Positions 6,513 through 15,659 are shown, counted from the stretch's first letter. The stretch is DNA of 36,155 nucleotides from Bacteroidales bacterium UBA1181 (GCA_002310215.1 DBYR01000007.1:1-36155), one strand, 5' to 3'. Notes: generated by a model not told the origin, from the sequence alone. A program made the numbers and translations.

Positions 6513-9002
6513 ATGATGCAAACAAATTCTCAATTGGAGCTTGCCTTTCGGATTGTCCGGGAGACAAACTCGAATCTGTTCCTGACCGGTAAGGCGGGAA
6601 CGGGTAAGACAACGTTCCTGAAAAACCTGAAGGAGGAGTCTCCTAAGCGTATGATTGTCGTGGCGCCGACGGGTGTGGCGGCCATCAATGCGGGTGGCGT
6701 GACGATCCACTCTTTCTTTCAGATCCCCTTCGGACCTTATTTGCCGGGGAAAAACACGCTTTCCAAGGATGTGAGCAAACTGCGGAAGGAGAAGATGAAT
6801 ATCATGCGCACGCTGGATCTCTTGGTGATCGACGAGATCAGTATGGTACGCGCGGATCTGCTGGACTGCGTCGACGATGTGCTGCGACGGGTACGCCGCT
6901 CTTCCGACCCTTTCGGTGGGGTGCAACTGCTGATGATCGGCGACACGCAACAGCTGACGCCGGTCGTGAAGGATGATGAGTGGGCGCTCCTGCATGAGGT
7001 CTACGAGACCCCCTATTTCTTCTCAAGTCAGGCATTGCGAAGAACCAACTTCTCATGCGTGGAGCTGAAACAGATCTTCCGTCAGGAGGATGAAGCTTTC
7101 ATCGCTATGCTGAATAAGATACGTGACAACCAGGTGGATGACGCCACGCTTGCTGAACTGAACAGTCATTGTAAGCCTCAGTTCAACCCGGACGATAGCG
7201 AGGGCTATATCCGCCTGACCACCCATAACGCGACGGCGCAGCGCCTCAATGAGTCGAAGCTCTCCGCCCTGAAGACGAAGCCTCACACCTTCAAGGCGAG
7301 GATAGAGGGCACCTTCCCTGAATATGCGTACCCTACGGATGCGGAGTTAGTGCTGAAGGAGAATGCGCAGGTGATGTTCATCAAGAACGATTCTTCCCCT
7401 GAGAAGAGATATTACAACGGAAAGATCGGTGTGGTGAAAAACATTGACGGTGAGGATATTGTGGTGGAGGACCGCCGGACGGGCGACCTGATCACCGTGG
7501 GCCGTGAGTCGTGGGAGAATGTCCGCTACGAATTGAACAAGGAGACGAACGAGATAGAGGAGAAGGTGGATGGTCTCTTCGAGCAATATCCGCTGAAGAC
7601 GGCTTGGGCGATCACGATCCATAAGAGCCAGGGACTCACCTTCGAGCGGGCCATCATCGATGCCGCCGCCTCGTTTTCGCACGGACAGGTCTATGTGGCC
7701 TTGAGCCGTTGCAAACGGTTGGAGGGCATGGCGCTGAGTTCGCCCATCACGCTCGCTTCTATTCGTCACGACAGCCGCGTCGATTTGTTCAACCGAGAGA
7801 TGGAGGAGCGCGTGCCGGACAATAATAGGATCGCGGACCTGCACCGAGACTATTTCGTGACGCTGGTCTCCGAACAGTTTTCCTTCGATCGGATCTTCTC
7901 TTCCCTGCGGGATATGCGTCGCCTGCTGTCGGAGTCGTTCGCCAAGCTATACCCGAATGCCTTGTCCACGTTGGACCACTCCCTCTCGGAGTTCGTGACC
8001 CGTGTCGGAGACATCGGCGCAAGGTTCGTCGGACAGGTGAGGCAGCTGGCCACGGAGAGCGGCGATGTGGATGCTGACGCTAAGATACGGGAGCGCACGC
8101 AGAAGGCGGCTGCCTATTTCCTGAAGGAGAGCGAGACGATTGTCGCCCCTGCCCTGGAGGCTTTGGTGCCCATCCAGACGGACAACAAGGAGCTGGCGAA
8201 GCACTTCAACGATATACTCTCTTCGTTGCAGGAGGGGTACGACGAGAAGATGGCCACGTTGCGGGCTTGTGGCGAAGGCTTCTCTGTCGCTTCTTTCCTG
8301 CGGGCGAAAACCGATGCCATCGTCTCCGCTAAGGCGGATGAGGCGAGGAAGAAGGGGAAGGAGAAATATGCCTCCCTCTCGGCGGACATCCTGCATCCGG
8401 AGCTCTACGAACGGTTGCGCGAGTGGAGGAAGGACGAGGCGGACGCGCAGAACTACCCCGCCTATATGGTGCTTGCCCAGAAGGCGCTGATCAACATAGC
8501 GAACCTGATGCCTGCGGATGAGGCGGAGCTGCTGCAGGTGCAGGGCGTCGGCAAGGGGATCGTAAGCCGTTACGGGGAGGATATCCTGGCCGTGGTGGAG
8601 GAGTGCGTGGAGCAATTCGGCTACGAGCGCAAGTCTATGGCGGAGGTGGCGGAGAGCGTCCGTCCCCCGAAACGCACATCGGTCAATAAACGTGAGAAGG
8701 AGAAGGGTGAGTCGACGTATGAAATCACCCTGAGGATGTATAAGGCTGGAAAGACAACGAAGGAGATCGCCGAGGAGCGTGGCTTGGTGGAGAGCACCAT
8801 CGAGTCTCATCTGCTGCGTTGTGTGGAACGAGGCGAACTGGGTTCGGAGGTGATCTGCCCGCCGGATAGGTTGAAGGAGGTCTCTGCCTTCATCGACCAA
8901 CATCCCGAAATGGGAGTCAGCGACCTGCGCAAGGAGTGCGGGGAGAAGTACACTTGGGCGGAGATACGGCTGGCGTTGCTCGAGAGAAAAACTTTTCCCT
9001 GA
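6513..9002 (+). CDS. Pif1/RecD-like superfamily 1 DNA helicase with HRDC and C-terminal HTH domains
   Basis: An 829-residue helicase. I start it at ATG 6513 because the reading frame upstream only overlaps prmA out of frame and shows no homologous sequence. Walker A GKAGTGKTT is at residues 26-34, Walker B LLVIDEISMV near 103-112, then GDTQQLTPV, and the late helicase motif TIHKSQGLTF with VYVALSRC near 368-400. This is the Pif1/RecD2 (SF1B, 5' to 3') arrangement. A helical middle region follows. Next comes an HRDC-like domain near 625-702 (helices around LAQKALINIANLMPADEAEL, then QGVGKGIV). The end, about 735-829, is a winged helix-turn-helix of the type found at RecQ C-termini (KTTKEIAEERGLVESTIESH). 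A role in replication fork or G-quadruplex maintenance is the family expectation. Confidence 0.88.
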   Translation: MMQTNSQLELAFRIVRETNSNLFLTGKAGTGKTTFLKNLKEESPKRMIVVAPTGVAAINAGGVTIHSFFQIPFGPYLPGKNTLSKDVSKLRKEKMNIMRTLDLLVIDEISMVRADLLDCVDDVLRRVRRSSDPFGGVQLLMIGDTQQLTPVVKDDEWALLHEVYETPYFFSSQALRRTNFSCVELKQIFRQEDEAFIAMLNKIRDNQVDDATLAELNSHCKPQFNPDDSEGYIRLTTHNATAQRLNESKLSALKTKPHTFKARIEGTFPEYAYPTDAELVLKENAQVMFIKNDSSPEKRYYNGKIGVVKNIDGEDIVVEDRRTGDLITVGRESWENVRYELNKETNEIEEKVDGLFEQYPLKTAWAITIHKSQGLTFERAIIDAAASFSHGQVYVALSRCKRLEGMALSSPITLASIRHDSRVDLFNREMEERVPDNNRIADLHRDYFVTLVSEQFSFDRIFSSLRDMRRLLSESFAKLYPNALSTLDHSLSEFVTRVGDIGARFVGQVRQLATESGDVDADAKIRERTQKAAAYFLKESETIVAPALEALVPIQTDNKELAKHFNDILSSLQEGYDEKMATLRACGEGFSVASFLRAKTDAIVSAKADEARKKGKEKYASLSADILHPELYERLREWRKDEADAQNYPAYMVLAQKALINIANLMPADEAELLQVQGVGKGIVSRYGEDILAVVEECVEQFGYERKSMAEVAESVRPPKRTSVNKREKEKGESTYEITLRMYKAGKTTKEIAEERGLVESTIESHLLRCVERGELGSEVICPPDRLKEVSAFIDQHPEMGVSDLRKECGEKYTWAEIRLALLERKTFP

Positions 9003-9103
9003 ATCGTGAAAGATTAGTTATGTATGGGCTTGTTGTTGAGGATGTTAAGGTTCTGTAACATTGTGAAGCCTGCGCTTTAGTCTTCCCTTCGAATCGCTTG
9101 CTG

Positions 9104-9131
9104 ATTCCAGGAATTTTTCTAAAATTTGTAA
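9104..9131. repeat. Dispersed 28-bp intergenic element, copy 1
   Basis: This 28-bp stretch, with core TTTTTCTAAAATTTGTAA, matches 18530-18557 at 26 of 28 positions. Both copies lie in intergenic DNA and both are followed downstream by a shared 29-bp element. Confidence 0.65.
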
Positions 9132-9225
9132 CGAAGTTGCGCATGTTTAAGACAATGGTGATTGCTTTACTTTCTGTATTGTTAAAATGTTGAATATTAA
9201 AACAATGCACAACGTTTTTGTATAG

Positions 9226-9254
9226 TATTATAAATTTAATTCAACCAACAGGTT
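9226..9254. repeat. Dispersed 29-bp element directly before the LD-carboxypeptidase ATG
   Basis: It matches 19286-19314 at 28 of 29 positions, including TTTAATTCAACCAACAGGTT. Here its last base abuts the ATG at 9255, so it forms the translation initiation region. The other copy lies just after the aroE stop codon. Confidence 0.7.
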
Positions 9255-10298
9255 ATGAAACTGAAAACGTACATGGCGGCGTTCGCGTCGGTCTTAATGC
9301 TCGCCCCTTCCTGCAAGAAGGTGTACGAGGAGAATTATTACAACACTACGAACGAGACGGTCTACACCTACGAGTATTACCAGAAGGTCCTTTCTGAGCA
9401 GAAGGAGATCACGCAGGACATCCGTCCGGCTTACCTGAAGAAGGGGGACACGGTGGCGGTCTTCGCGGCGTCGAACAAGGTGACGAAAAGTGATTTGTCG
9501 GCAGGAATCTCCAAACTGAAATCGTGGGGATTGCAGGTGGTTGAGGCTGAGAACCTCTATGGGGATGACGGACGCTATGCGGGTTCGCAGTCGGATCGTA
9601 TCATCGGTCTGCAGAAGCTGATGGATAACCCTAACATCAAGGCGTTGATTTCCGCTCGTGGTGGATATGGTGCGGCGCAAGTGGTCTCCTTCCTGGATCT
9701 GGAGAAGTTCCAGAAGAACCCTAAATGGGTGGTCGGTTACAGTGACGTGACCGCTTTGCATGTTGCTTTGAATAACTTGGGCATTGAGAGCATCCATGGC
9801 CCGATGGTGAATAAATTGTCGGATACCGAGAGCGTGGAGACGCTTCGCAAGGCTTTGTTCGGCGAGTCGATCTCCTATTCGATCCCGACCAACGAGGATT
9901 GTGTCGTGGGCGTGGCTGAGGGACGTCTGGTGGGCGGTAACCTCTCCCTGATTTACAGCCTGGGCGGCACGTTGTTCGACCTGAACGCGAAGGACGCTAT
10001 CCTGCTGATCGAGGACACGGGCGAGAGCAACTACCACTTGGACCGTATGCTGACGAACCTGAAGCTGAGCGGCAAGCTGGACTGCATCAAAGGTTTGGTG
10101 GTGGGTGAGTTCACCAATATGAACCAAGGCTCGGACAAGCCGATCAACGAGATCATCCTGAGCAAGGTGAAGGACTTGAAGATCCCTGTGATGTATGGCC
10201 TGAATGTTGGTCATGACAACACGAACTATGCGGTTTATATGGGCCGTAATGTGAAGCTGAACGTCGGAAAGGATAATGCGACGCTCTCTTTTGAATGA
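9255..10298 (+). CDS. LD-carboxypeptidase (peptidase family S66), predicted lipoprotein
   Basis: A 347-residue murein tetrapeptide LD-carboxypeptidase of the LdcA type, which removes the terminal D-Ala from tetrapeptides during peptidoglycan recycling. The N-terminus is a hydrophobic signal with Cys20 in LAPSC; the lipobox is atypical (Ala at -3) but lipidation and periplasmic location are likely. Conserved features are ISARGGYGA at 132-140, GYSDVTALH at 161-169 with nucleophile Ser163, LIEDTGE with Glu253, and NVGHDNTN with His320. The Ser-Glu-His triad is complete. A Tyr/Asn/Glu-rich spacer of about 35 residues separates the lipid site from the enzyme. radA follows after 18 bp, so the two are probably cotranscribed. 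Bacterial relatives also include microcin immunity proteins (MccF), which is less likely here. Confidence 0.9.
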   Translation: MKLKTYMAAFASVLMLAPSCKKVYEENYYNTTNETVYTYEYYQKVLSEQKEITQDIRPAYLKKGDTVAVFAASNKVTKSDLSAGISKLKSWGLQVVEAENLYGDDGRYAGSQSDRIIGLQKLMDNPNIKALISARGGYGAAQVVSFLDLEKFQKNPKWVVGYSDVTALHVALNNLGIESIHGPMVNKLSDTESVETLRKALFGESISYSIPTNEDCVVGVAEGRLVGGNLSLIYSLGGTLFDLNAKDAILLIEDTGESNYHLDRMLTNLKLSGKLDCIKGLVVGEFTNMNQGSDKPINEIILSKVKDLKIPVMYGLNVGHDNTNYAVYMGRNVKLNVGKDNATLSFE

Positions 10299-10316
10299 TC
10301 ATTAACTAGAACAATT

Positions 10317-11687
10317 ATGGCAAAGACCAAATCTGTATACGTGTGCCAGAACTGCGGGGCGGAGGCCTCGAAGTGGGTGGGGAAGTGCCCTGCCTGCGGC
10401 GAGTGGAACACCTATGTCGAGGAGTTGGTGCGGAAGGATAGCGGGAAGAGCCACCAATCGCTCCATTTCATGCCCGACAATGGTGCCTCGAAGCCTGTCT
10501 GCATCGATGATGTGGAGACCTCGGAGGAGGTGCGTGACGACACGGGCAACAATGAGTTCAACCGTGTCTTGGGCGGCGGCATCGTGCCGGGCTCCCTCAC
10601 GCTGATCGGTGGCGAACCGGGCATCGGTAAGTCCACCCTCATCCTCCAAATCGTGCTGAGCCTCTTCAACAAGAAGACCCTTTACGTCTCGGGCGAGGAG
10701 AGCGTCAAGCAGTTGAAGCTACGTGCGGATCGTCTCTCCGTGAAGTCCAACCCGAACTGCTTCATCGTCAGCGAGACCTCGTTGGAGCAGATTTTCGTGC
10801 ATATCCAAAACGTGCAGCCGGACTTGGTGGTGATCGATTCGATCCAGACCATCAGCACGGAGCTGGTGGAGTCTTCCCCGGGCAGCGTCTCCCAGGTGCG
10901 CGAGTGCGCCGCCGCCATCCTGAAGTTCGCCAAGGAGAGCGGGGTGCCGGTCCTGATGGTGGGCCACATCAACAAGGAGGGCAACATCGCCGGACCGAAG
11001 GTGCTGGAGCATATCGTGGATACGGTGCTGCAGTTCGAAGGCGACCAGCACTACATGTATCGCATCCTCCGTTCCATCAAGAACCGCTTCGGCAGCACGG
11101 CCGAATTAGGCATCTACGAGATGCAACAGTCCGGTCTGCGTGAGGTCACGAACCCATCCGAGCTCCTGCTGAGCAATAACCATACGGGTTTGAGCGGTAC
11201 GGCTGTCGGTGTGGCCATCGAGGGGGTACGTCCCTTCCTGATCGAGGTGCAGTCGCTCGTGAGCTCCGCCGCATACGGTACGCCGCAACGCTCCACCACG
11301 GGCTTCGACATCCGTAGGCTGAACATGCTCTTGGCGGTGCTGGAGAAGCGTGTCGGCTTCAAGTTGGCGCAGAAGGATGTCTATCTGAATATCGCGGGCG
11401 GCCTGCGGATCAACGACCCCGCATTGGACCTCGCCATCATCAGCGCCATCCTCTCGTCGAACATGGATATCGTGGTGGACGCCAGGACCTGCCTGACGGG
11501 CGAGATAGGCTTATCTGGTGAGATACGCCCCGTGAACCGTATCGAGCAGCGCATCTCCGAGGCGGAGAAGTTAGGCTTCAAACGCATCATCATCCCTGAG
11601 TTCAAGAACTTGGACGTGAAGAAGTGGAACATCGAGGTGGTCTGCGCTAAGAAGGTGGACGAGGCCTTCTCCGCACTCTTCGGATGA
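10317..11687 (+). CDS. radA: DNA repair protein RadA (branch-migration helicase)
   Basis: A 456-residue RadA/Sms protein. The N-terminal zinc finger uses Cys10, Cys13, Cys24 and Cys27 (CQNCG...CPACGEW). The RecA-like core has Walker A GGEPGIGKST at 98-107, a Walker B region VVIDSIQT, and the diagnostic RadA motif KNRFG. The C-terminal third is the Lon-protease-like domain (LNIAGGLRINDPALDLAI and related sequence), which forms the hexamer but lacks protease function. RadA processes recombination intermediates by driving branch migration from RecA filaments. Length and motifs are complete. It follows the LD-carboxypeptidase gene by 18 bp. Confidence 0.96.
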   Translation: MAKTKSVYVCQNCGAEASKWVGKCPACGEWNTYVEELVRKDSGKSHQSLHFMPDNGASKPVCIDDVETSEEVRDDTGNNEFNRVLGGGIVPGSLTLIGGEPGIGKSTLILQIVLSLFNKKTLYVSGEESVKQLKLRADRLSVKSNPNCFIVSETSLEQIFVHIQNVQPDLVVIDSIQTISTELVESSPGSVSQVRECAAAILKFAKESGVPVLMVGHINKEGNIAGPKVLEHIVDTVLQFEGDQHYMYRILRSIKNRFGSTAELGIYEMQQSGLREVTNPSELLLSNNHTGLSGTAVGVAIEGVRPFLIEVQSLVSSAAYGTPQRSTTGFDIRRLNMLLAVLEKRVGFKLAQKDVYLNIAGGLRINDPALDLAIISAILSSNMDIVVDARTCLTGEIGLSGEIRPVNRIEQRISEAEKLGFKRIIIPEFKNLDVKKWNIEVVCAKKVDEAFSALFG

Positions 11688-11788
11688 TTTATATTTTTTA
11701 ACGGATTGGGAGGAAATATCCGACGAGGCGCTGCGTTGGTAGGATATGGATAGACCCATAGATTGTAAACGAATTTAATTGGAAGGAT

Positions 11789-13804
11789 ATGAAACGGCTC
11801 ACCTTTTTTTCTCTATTGTTGTTCTTCGTGACGGGGCTGATGGCTCAGATCAACACGAAGCGAATGATGGATATAGGAAGGAATGCGATCTATTTCGAGG
11901 ACTATGCCCTCTCCATCCAATATTTCAATAAGATCATCGGGGTGAAGCCTTATTGGGCGGATCCCTACTTCTACCGTGGCGTGGCGAAGATCAGTCTGGA
12001 GGATTATGTGGGGGCGGAGGCCGATTGCAACATGGCGCTGGAGCGGAACCCCTTCTTGGTGGACGCATACCGTTGCCGTGGTGCCGCCCGCGCGAGCCTG
12101 AACAGGATTGATGAGGCTTTGGCTGACTTTAACAAGGGGTTGGAGTTCGAACCTAAGAATAAATATCTTATGCTTTGCAAAGGGGCTGCCTATGCGGGGG
12201 CGGAGCGTTGGGACTCGTCCATCGTCGTCTTCTCCGATCTCCTGAAAACCTATCCGAATTACAAGGAGGCCTACCTGCGGAGGGGCTATTCCTCCTTCTA
12301 CAATGGTGACACGTTGGGGGCGCTCGCCGATTTCGAGAAGGTGCTCTCGATCGACCGTTTCTCTCCTGACGGACATGCCGCGTATGGTTTTGCCCTGAAT
12401 GCCAGGAAGGAACATGGGAAGGCGCTGTATGAGATGAACGAGGCGATCCGCCTGGATCCTTACTGCGTGAACTATTATGTGAACCGAGGCATTGTCTTGG
12501 TGGATGTCGGGGATACGGTGGGCGCCGTCTCGGACTATGACTATGCGATCCAATTGAACCCGACCTGCGTTCAGGCCTACTTCAACCGTGCGATTCTACG
12601 GACGGAGACTGGGCAGAAACGTCTTGCGTTGGAGGATTATGACGAGGTGCTGAACCTGGACCCGGAGAATCACTTCGCGGTCTATAATAGGGCTTTGCTG
12701 AAAAAAGATTTAGGGCAGTACCGCTCCGCGATGAAGGATATTTCGGTCATCATCAAAGAGTACCCTAAGTTCTATCCCGCCTATTTCGTACGTTCGGAGC
12801 TGAAGATGAAACTGAACGACAAAAAAGGGGCGGAGAACGATTATGTCAAGGCGCTCAGTGTGAAGCAGCAGGGGGAGAAGGAGGCGCAATCGCAGTCTCC
12901 CGACAAGTCTTCCTTGCCGAAGAAGGAGAAGAAGGGCAGGAATATGGGCAACCATAATAACATGGTCGTGATGGATAAGCAGGAGGAGATGCAGCGGCTC
13001 ACCTACCGCAGCGAGTCGAGGGGACGTGTGCAGAACGTGAATTTCCATGTCGAGTTGGGCGCGATCGTCAAGTTGACCTCCCACCCGAAGTCTGGCATGA
13101 CTATGGGGAAGAGTACCCTGTTCGACAAACGTATCAGCGTCTTCAACGGCAAGGGAATCTATCCCGAGAAACTTACCCTCTCGTGTGACGAACAGCAGAT
13201 CGACAACGACCAGCTGCTCCTGTGCTTCTCCCGCATCGAACAGGCTACCCGCACGTTGGCTAAGGATTCCTCTTCGAAGGTCTATTTCGCCCGTGCCATG
13301 GATTATGTCTGCGTCTCGGACTACGAGAGCGCCATGGAGGATTTGGACAAGGCAATCGAGTTGGGCGATAAGGAGTATGTGTGGCTTTACTATTTCTGTA
13401 GGGCGAATGTGCGGTACCAAAAGTATCTTTCCGACGTGGAACTTGTCGACAAGGGTGAACTGACCCTGCCGGAGGGCGTGGACCTAACCATGGTGGGGCA
13501 GGTGGCGTGCGACTTGGTGCAGAAGGATTATGACAAGGTGAAGGATTTGATGCCTGACTTCCCCGCCGTATGGTACAACAGCGGACACGTCTATGTGCGG
13601 CAGCAGAATTACCAAAGTGCGTTGGACGACTTCTCGAAGGCGATTTCCCTGCATCCTTCGTTCGCGGAGGCTTATTTCAATCGTGGATTAACACATATCT
13701 ACCTGAAGGAAAAAAATAAGGGCATCTCCGACTTGAGCAAGGCGGGTGAGCTCGGGCTCTATTCCGCCTATAACGTGATCAAACGTTTCGGGGGCGGAAG
13801 GTAG
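11789..13804 (+). CDS. Exported tetratricopeptide repeat protein
   Basis: A 671-residue protein with a signal peptide (MKRLTFFSLLLFFVTGLMAQ, cleavage after about residue 20). Residues 25-360 hold about nine TPR units with recognisable W/Y-G-A-P spacing (for example YCVNYYVNRGIVLVDVGDT). About residues 355-400 are a Lys/Gln/Ser-rich disordered insert. About 400-480 form an unassigned region with VQNVNFHVELGAIVKL. TPRs resume at the C-terminus (YQSALDDFSKAISLHPSF). It is presumably a periplasmic or outer-membrane-attached scaffold; partners are unknown. GGAAGGAT lies just before the ATG, a weak ribosome-binding-like site. The 101-bp gap after radA shows no hairpin. The stop TAG abuts the opposing gene's stop. 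Confidence 0.85.
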   Translation: MKRLTFFSLLLFFVTGLMAQINTKRMMDIGRNAIYFEDYALSIQYFNKIIGVKPYWADPYFYRGVAKISLEDYVGAEADCNMALERNPFLVDAYRCRGAARASLNRIDEALADFNKGLEFEPKNKYLMLCKGAAYAGAERWDSSIVVFSDLLKTYPNYKEAYLRRGYSSFYNGDTLGALADFEKVLSIDRFSPDGHAAYGFALNARKEHGKALYEMNEAIRLDPYCVNYYVNRGIVLVDVGDTVGAVSDYDYAIQLNPTCVQAYFNRAILRTETGQKRLALEDYDEVLNLDPENHFAVYNRALLKKDLGQYRSAMKDISVIIKEYPKFYPAYFVRSELKMKLNDKKGAENDYVKALSVKQQGEKEAQSQSPDKSSLPKKEKKGRNMGNHNNMVVMDKQEEMQRLTYRSESRGRVQNVNFHVELGAIVKLTSHPKSGMTMGKSTLFDKRISVFNGKGIYPEKLTLSCDEQQIDNDQLLLCFSRIEQATRTLAKDSSSKVYFARAMDYVCVSDYESAMEDLDKAIELGDKEYVWLYYFCRANVRYQKYLSDVELVDKGELTLPEGVDLTMVGQVACDLVQKDYDKVKDLMPDFPAVWYNSGHVYVRQQNYQSALDDFSKAISLHPSFAEAYFNRGLTHIYLKEKNKGISDLSKAGELGLYSAYNVIKRFGGGR

Positions 13805-14836
13805 TTATTCTCCCTTTTGTTGTATGATGATCAGGGTTTGCCCTATTTTGAGCGCATTGCCTTTCAGATGGTTCCACTTCTGTATTTCCTCCACACTGCA
13901 ACCATACTTTTTGGAGAGTCGGTAGAGCGTCTCTTTCGGTTGTACGGTGTGGGTGAGGGTGTCGTTGCGTAGAACGGGATCCTCCACATTCTCCTCTTCC
14001 TTTTGTGGCGTTTCCTGCGGAATAGGACGGGTGACGTAGAGTGATTGCCCAATCTTTAGATAGGTGTTTTTTAGATGGTTCCATTCCATCAGTTCTTCCA
14101 CGGTGCAGCCGTGTTTTTTCGCGATCGTGAACAAGGTTTCTTTCTTCTTCACGATATGGCAGACCGCCTCTGATGGAGGAGTGGGCTGTTGGTCTTGTTG
14201 CTCGGACGGATTCTCTTGGGGCGTCGTTTCCTCTTCTTTCGTAGGCTCTGGTTTTGTCTCTTCCTCTTGGCTTGGAGGCGTCACTTCGGGTACATTCTCC
14301 TCTGTTTCTTCTTCAGGAATGATTGGTTGCCGTTCCTTCCGCCCATCCTCTCCAATGATGCGCCGGATGCCGATGAAACGGATGCGGTAGTAGTCCGACT
14401 CCGGGTAGTCGTCGATGGTGATGCCCTTGTTGACGGATGCGTGGATGAATTGCAGGGTAGTGTTCTTTCCGTCTCGGTTCACGTCACAGATGATGCCCAC
14501 ATGACCGACCCCTTTCGAGCGGGCGTTGCTTCCCTTGAAGAAGATGAGGTCGCCCTTTTGCGCATTCTCCAGCTTGGTCTTATCGCCTTGCAGGTACTGG
14601 GAGGCGGACGATGCGTAGAGTTCGTAGCCGAATTGGCGGAAGACGTAACCCGTGAAACCTGAACAGTCGAATCGGTTGGGACCCTTCCCGGCGTACTGGT
14701 ACCGCTTCCCGATGTGGCGGGTGGCCTCGGTGATGATGGAGTCCTGCAGCGTTAGGGTGGAGTTCTTCCCCCTCCTTGCGTATGAGGCGTAAGGCGAAAT
14801 AATCAATAATATCAGTGCTATTATCTTTATTCTCAT
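13805..14836 (-). CDS. NlpC/P60 peptidoglycan endopeptidase with two LysM domains
   Basis: A 343-residue exported enzyme. A signal peptide at 1-20 ends ASYA. The NlpC/P60 domain spans about 30-160: catalytic Cys58 in FDCSGF, His112 in GVGHVGI, and His132 in FIHAS as the third polar residue. An acidic Pro/Glu/Thr-rich linker runs about 165-225. Two LysM domains follow, about 226-270 and 296-339, each with ETL..(I/L)(A/S)KK(H/Y)GC and (T/N)..LKIGQ(S/T)L. NlpC/P60 enzymes cut the D-Glu to meso-diaminopimelate bond in peptidoglycan, and LysM binds glycan strands. The usual order puts LysM before the catalytic domain; here it comes after. A -7 box lies only 4 bp before the ATG, suggesting leaderless translation. 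Confidence 0.93.
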   Translation of the reverse strand: MRIKIIALILLIISPYASYARRGKNSTLTLQDSIITEATRHIGKRYQYAGKGPNRFDCSGFTGYVFRQFGYELYASSASQYLQGDKTKLENAQKGDLIFFKGSNARSKGVGHVGIICDVNRDGKNTTLQFIHASVNKGITIDDYPESDYYRIRFIGIRRIIGEDGRKERQPIIPEEETEENVPEVTPPSQEEETKPEPTKEEETTPQENPSEQQDQQPTPPSEAVCHIVKKKETLFTIAKKHGCTVEELMEWNHLKNTYLKIGQSLYVTRPIPQETPQKEEENVEDPVLRNDTLTHTVQPKETLYRLSKKYGCSVEEIQKWNHLKGNALKIGQTLIIIQQKGE

Positions 14837-14840
14837 GCGG

Positions 14841-14848
14841 CAAAGGTA
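14841..14848 (-). promoter_or_regulatory. -7 promoter element (TACCTTTG) four bases from the NlpC/P60 start codon
   Basis: The reverse strand reads TACCTTTG, then CCGC and the ATG at 14836. Transcription would start at or near the A of the ATG. No clear -33 box is present. Confidence 0.5.
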
Positions 14849-14907
14849 ATCATTTTTTTTCAGAGAGAACGCATGCCCCTCTCTTCCCTCTTTCCAAGGG
14901 AGGGCGT

Positions 14908-15615
14908 CTAATCCCCGACCTGCACCTTCTCGCCAAGGTATTTAGGCTTTTTGTGGAGCAACAGGTCGACGAACAATTTCACGCGGGCCAGCTTCTCCCT
15001 CAGCATGGTCTTGAAGCCATAGTATGCCTGCACATCCTTCGCGTTGAAACCAATGGCGGCTATGCCGTAATGCCTTGCCAGATAGATGGCCCGTTCGTTG
15101 TGGAACTGCTGCGACACGATGGTGAAGGAGGTCTGCCCGAAAATCTCCTTGCAACGCACCACCGAATCCAACGTGCGGAATCCCGCATAGTCCAGGTATA
15201 TCCTTTCCGCCGGAATGCCAGCCGCCACCAAGTCGTTTTTCATGTCTGTGGGCTCGTCGTAATCCTCTCTGGAGTTGTCGCCGCTGACGATCACATAATC
15301 CACCTTATGGGCATGGAAAAGCGCCGCCACGGCCTCGATTCTGTATTGGTAGTAGAGGTTTTTCCTTCCGTCGCTCAGGTATTTGGAGGTGCCTAAGAGC
15401 AGGGCGGTTTTGTTGTAGGGGATGCTTTCGACGGATGGGTAGACCATCTTTTTCGTCGAGCACGAAACGACAAGGTTCGATGTGATGGTCAAGACGATCA
15501 GTGCGCTCAGCGAGACGATCAGCCATCTCTTCCACCTGATGTTCCTCAGACTGATTTTAGATTTCAGCCATAGGCCTGCCGCCCGTATTTTATCCAATTT
15601 CTTACCTATATCCAT
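14908..15615 (-). CDS. sanA: SanA-like DUF218/YdcF-family membrane protein
   Basis: A 235-residue protein with one N-terminal transmembrane segment (about 29-49, RWLIVSLSALIVLTITSNLV) and an exported DUF218 domain. The family-typical words LLLGTSKYLSDGR, VIVSGDNSREDYDEP, ERIYLDYAGFRTLDSVVR and IVSQQFHNERA closely resemble Escherichia coli SanA, which affects envelope permeability and vancomycin sensitivity by an unknown reaction. I choose ATG 15615 over GTG 15648 because the ATG leaves a normal leader after the -7 box at 15660-15667 and gives a cleaner N-terminus. It lies upstream of the NlpC/P60 gene on the same strand, with 71 bp between them. Confidence 0.88.
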   Translation of the reverse strand: MDIGKKLDKIRAAGLWLKSKISLRNIRWKRWLIVSLSALIVLTITSNLVVSCSTKKMVYPSVESIPYNKTALLLGTSKYLSDGRKNLYYQYRIEAVAALFHAHKVDYVIVSGDNSREDYDEPTDMKNDLVAAGIPAERIYLDYAGFRTLDSVVRCKEIFGQTSFTIVSQQFHNERAIYLARHYGIAAIGFNAKDVQAYYGFKTMLREKLARVKLFVDLLLHKKPKYLGEKVQVGD

Positions 15616-15659
15616 TTGAGAGAATACCAATGGTTGGTGACCAGCCACGCAACCATTCG

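Noticed and set aside
7947..8903. A 318-codon reverse open frame within the helicase gene
   Set aside because: It mirrors the HRDC/HTH coding region, and the translation (Leu/Arg/His-rich) has no recognisable motif.
9294..10214. A 306-codon reverse open frame in the LD-carboxypeptidase gene
   Set aside because: Shadow of an enzyme with complete catalytic triad; no independent evidence.
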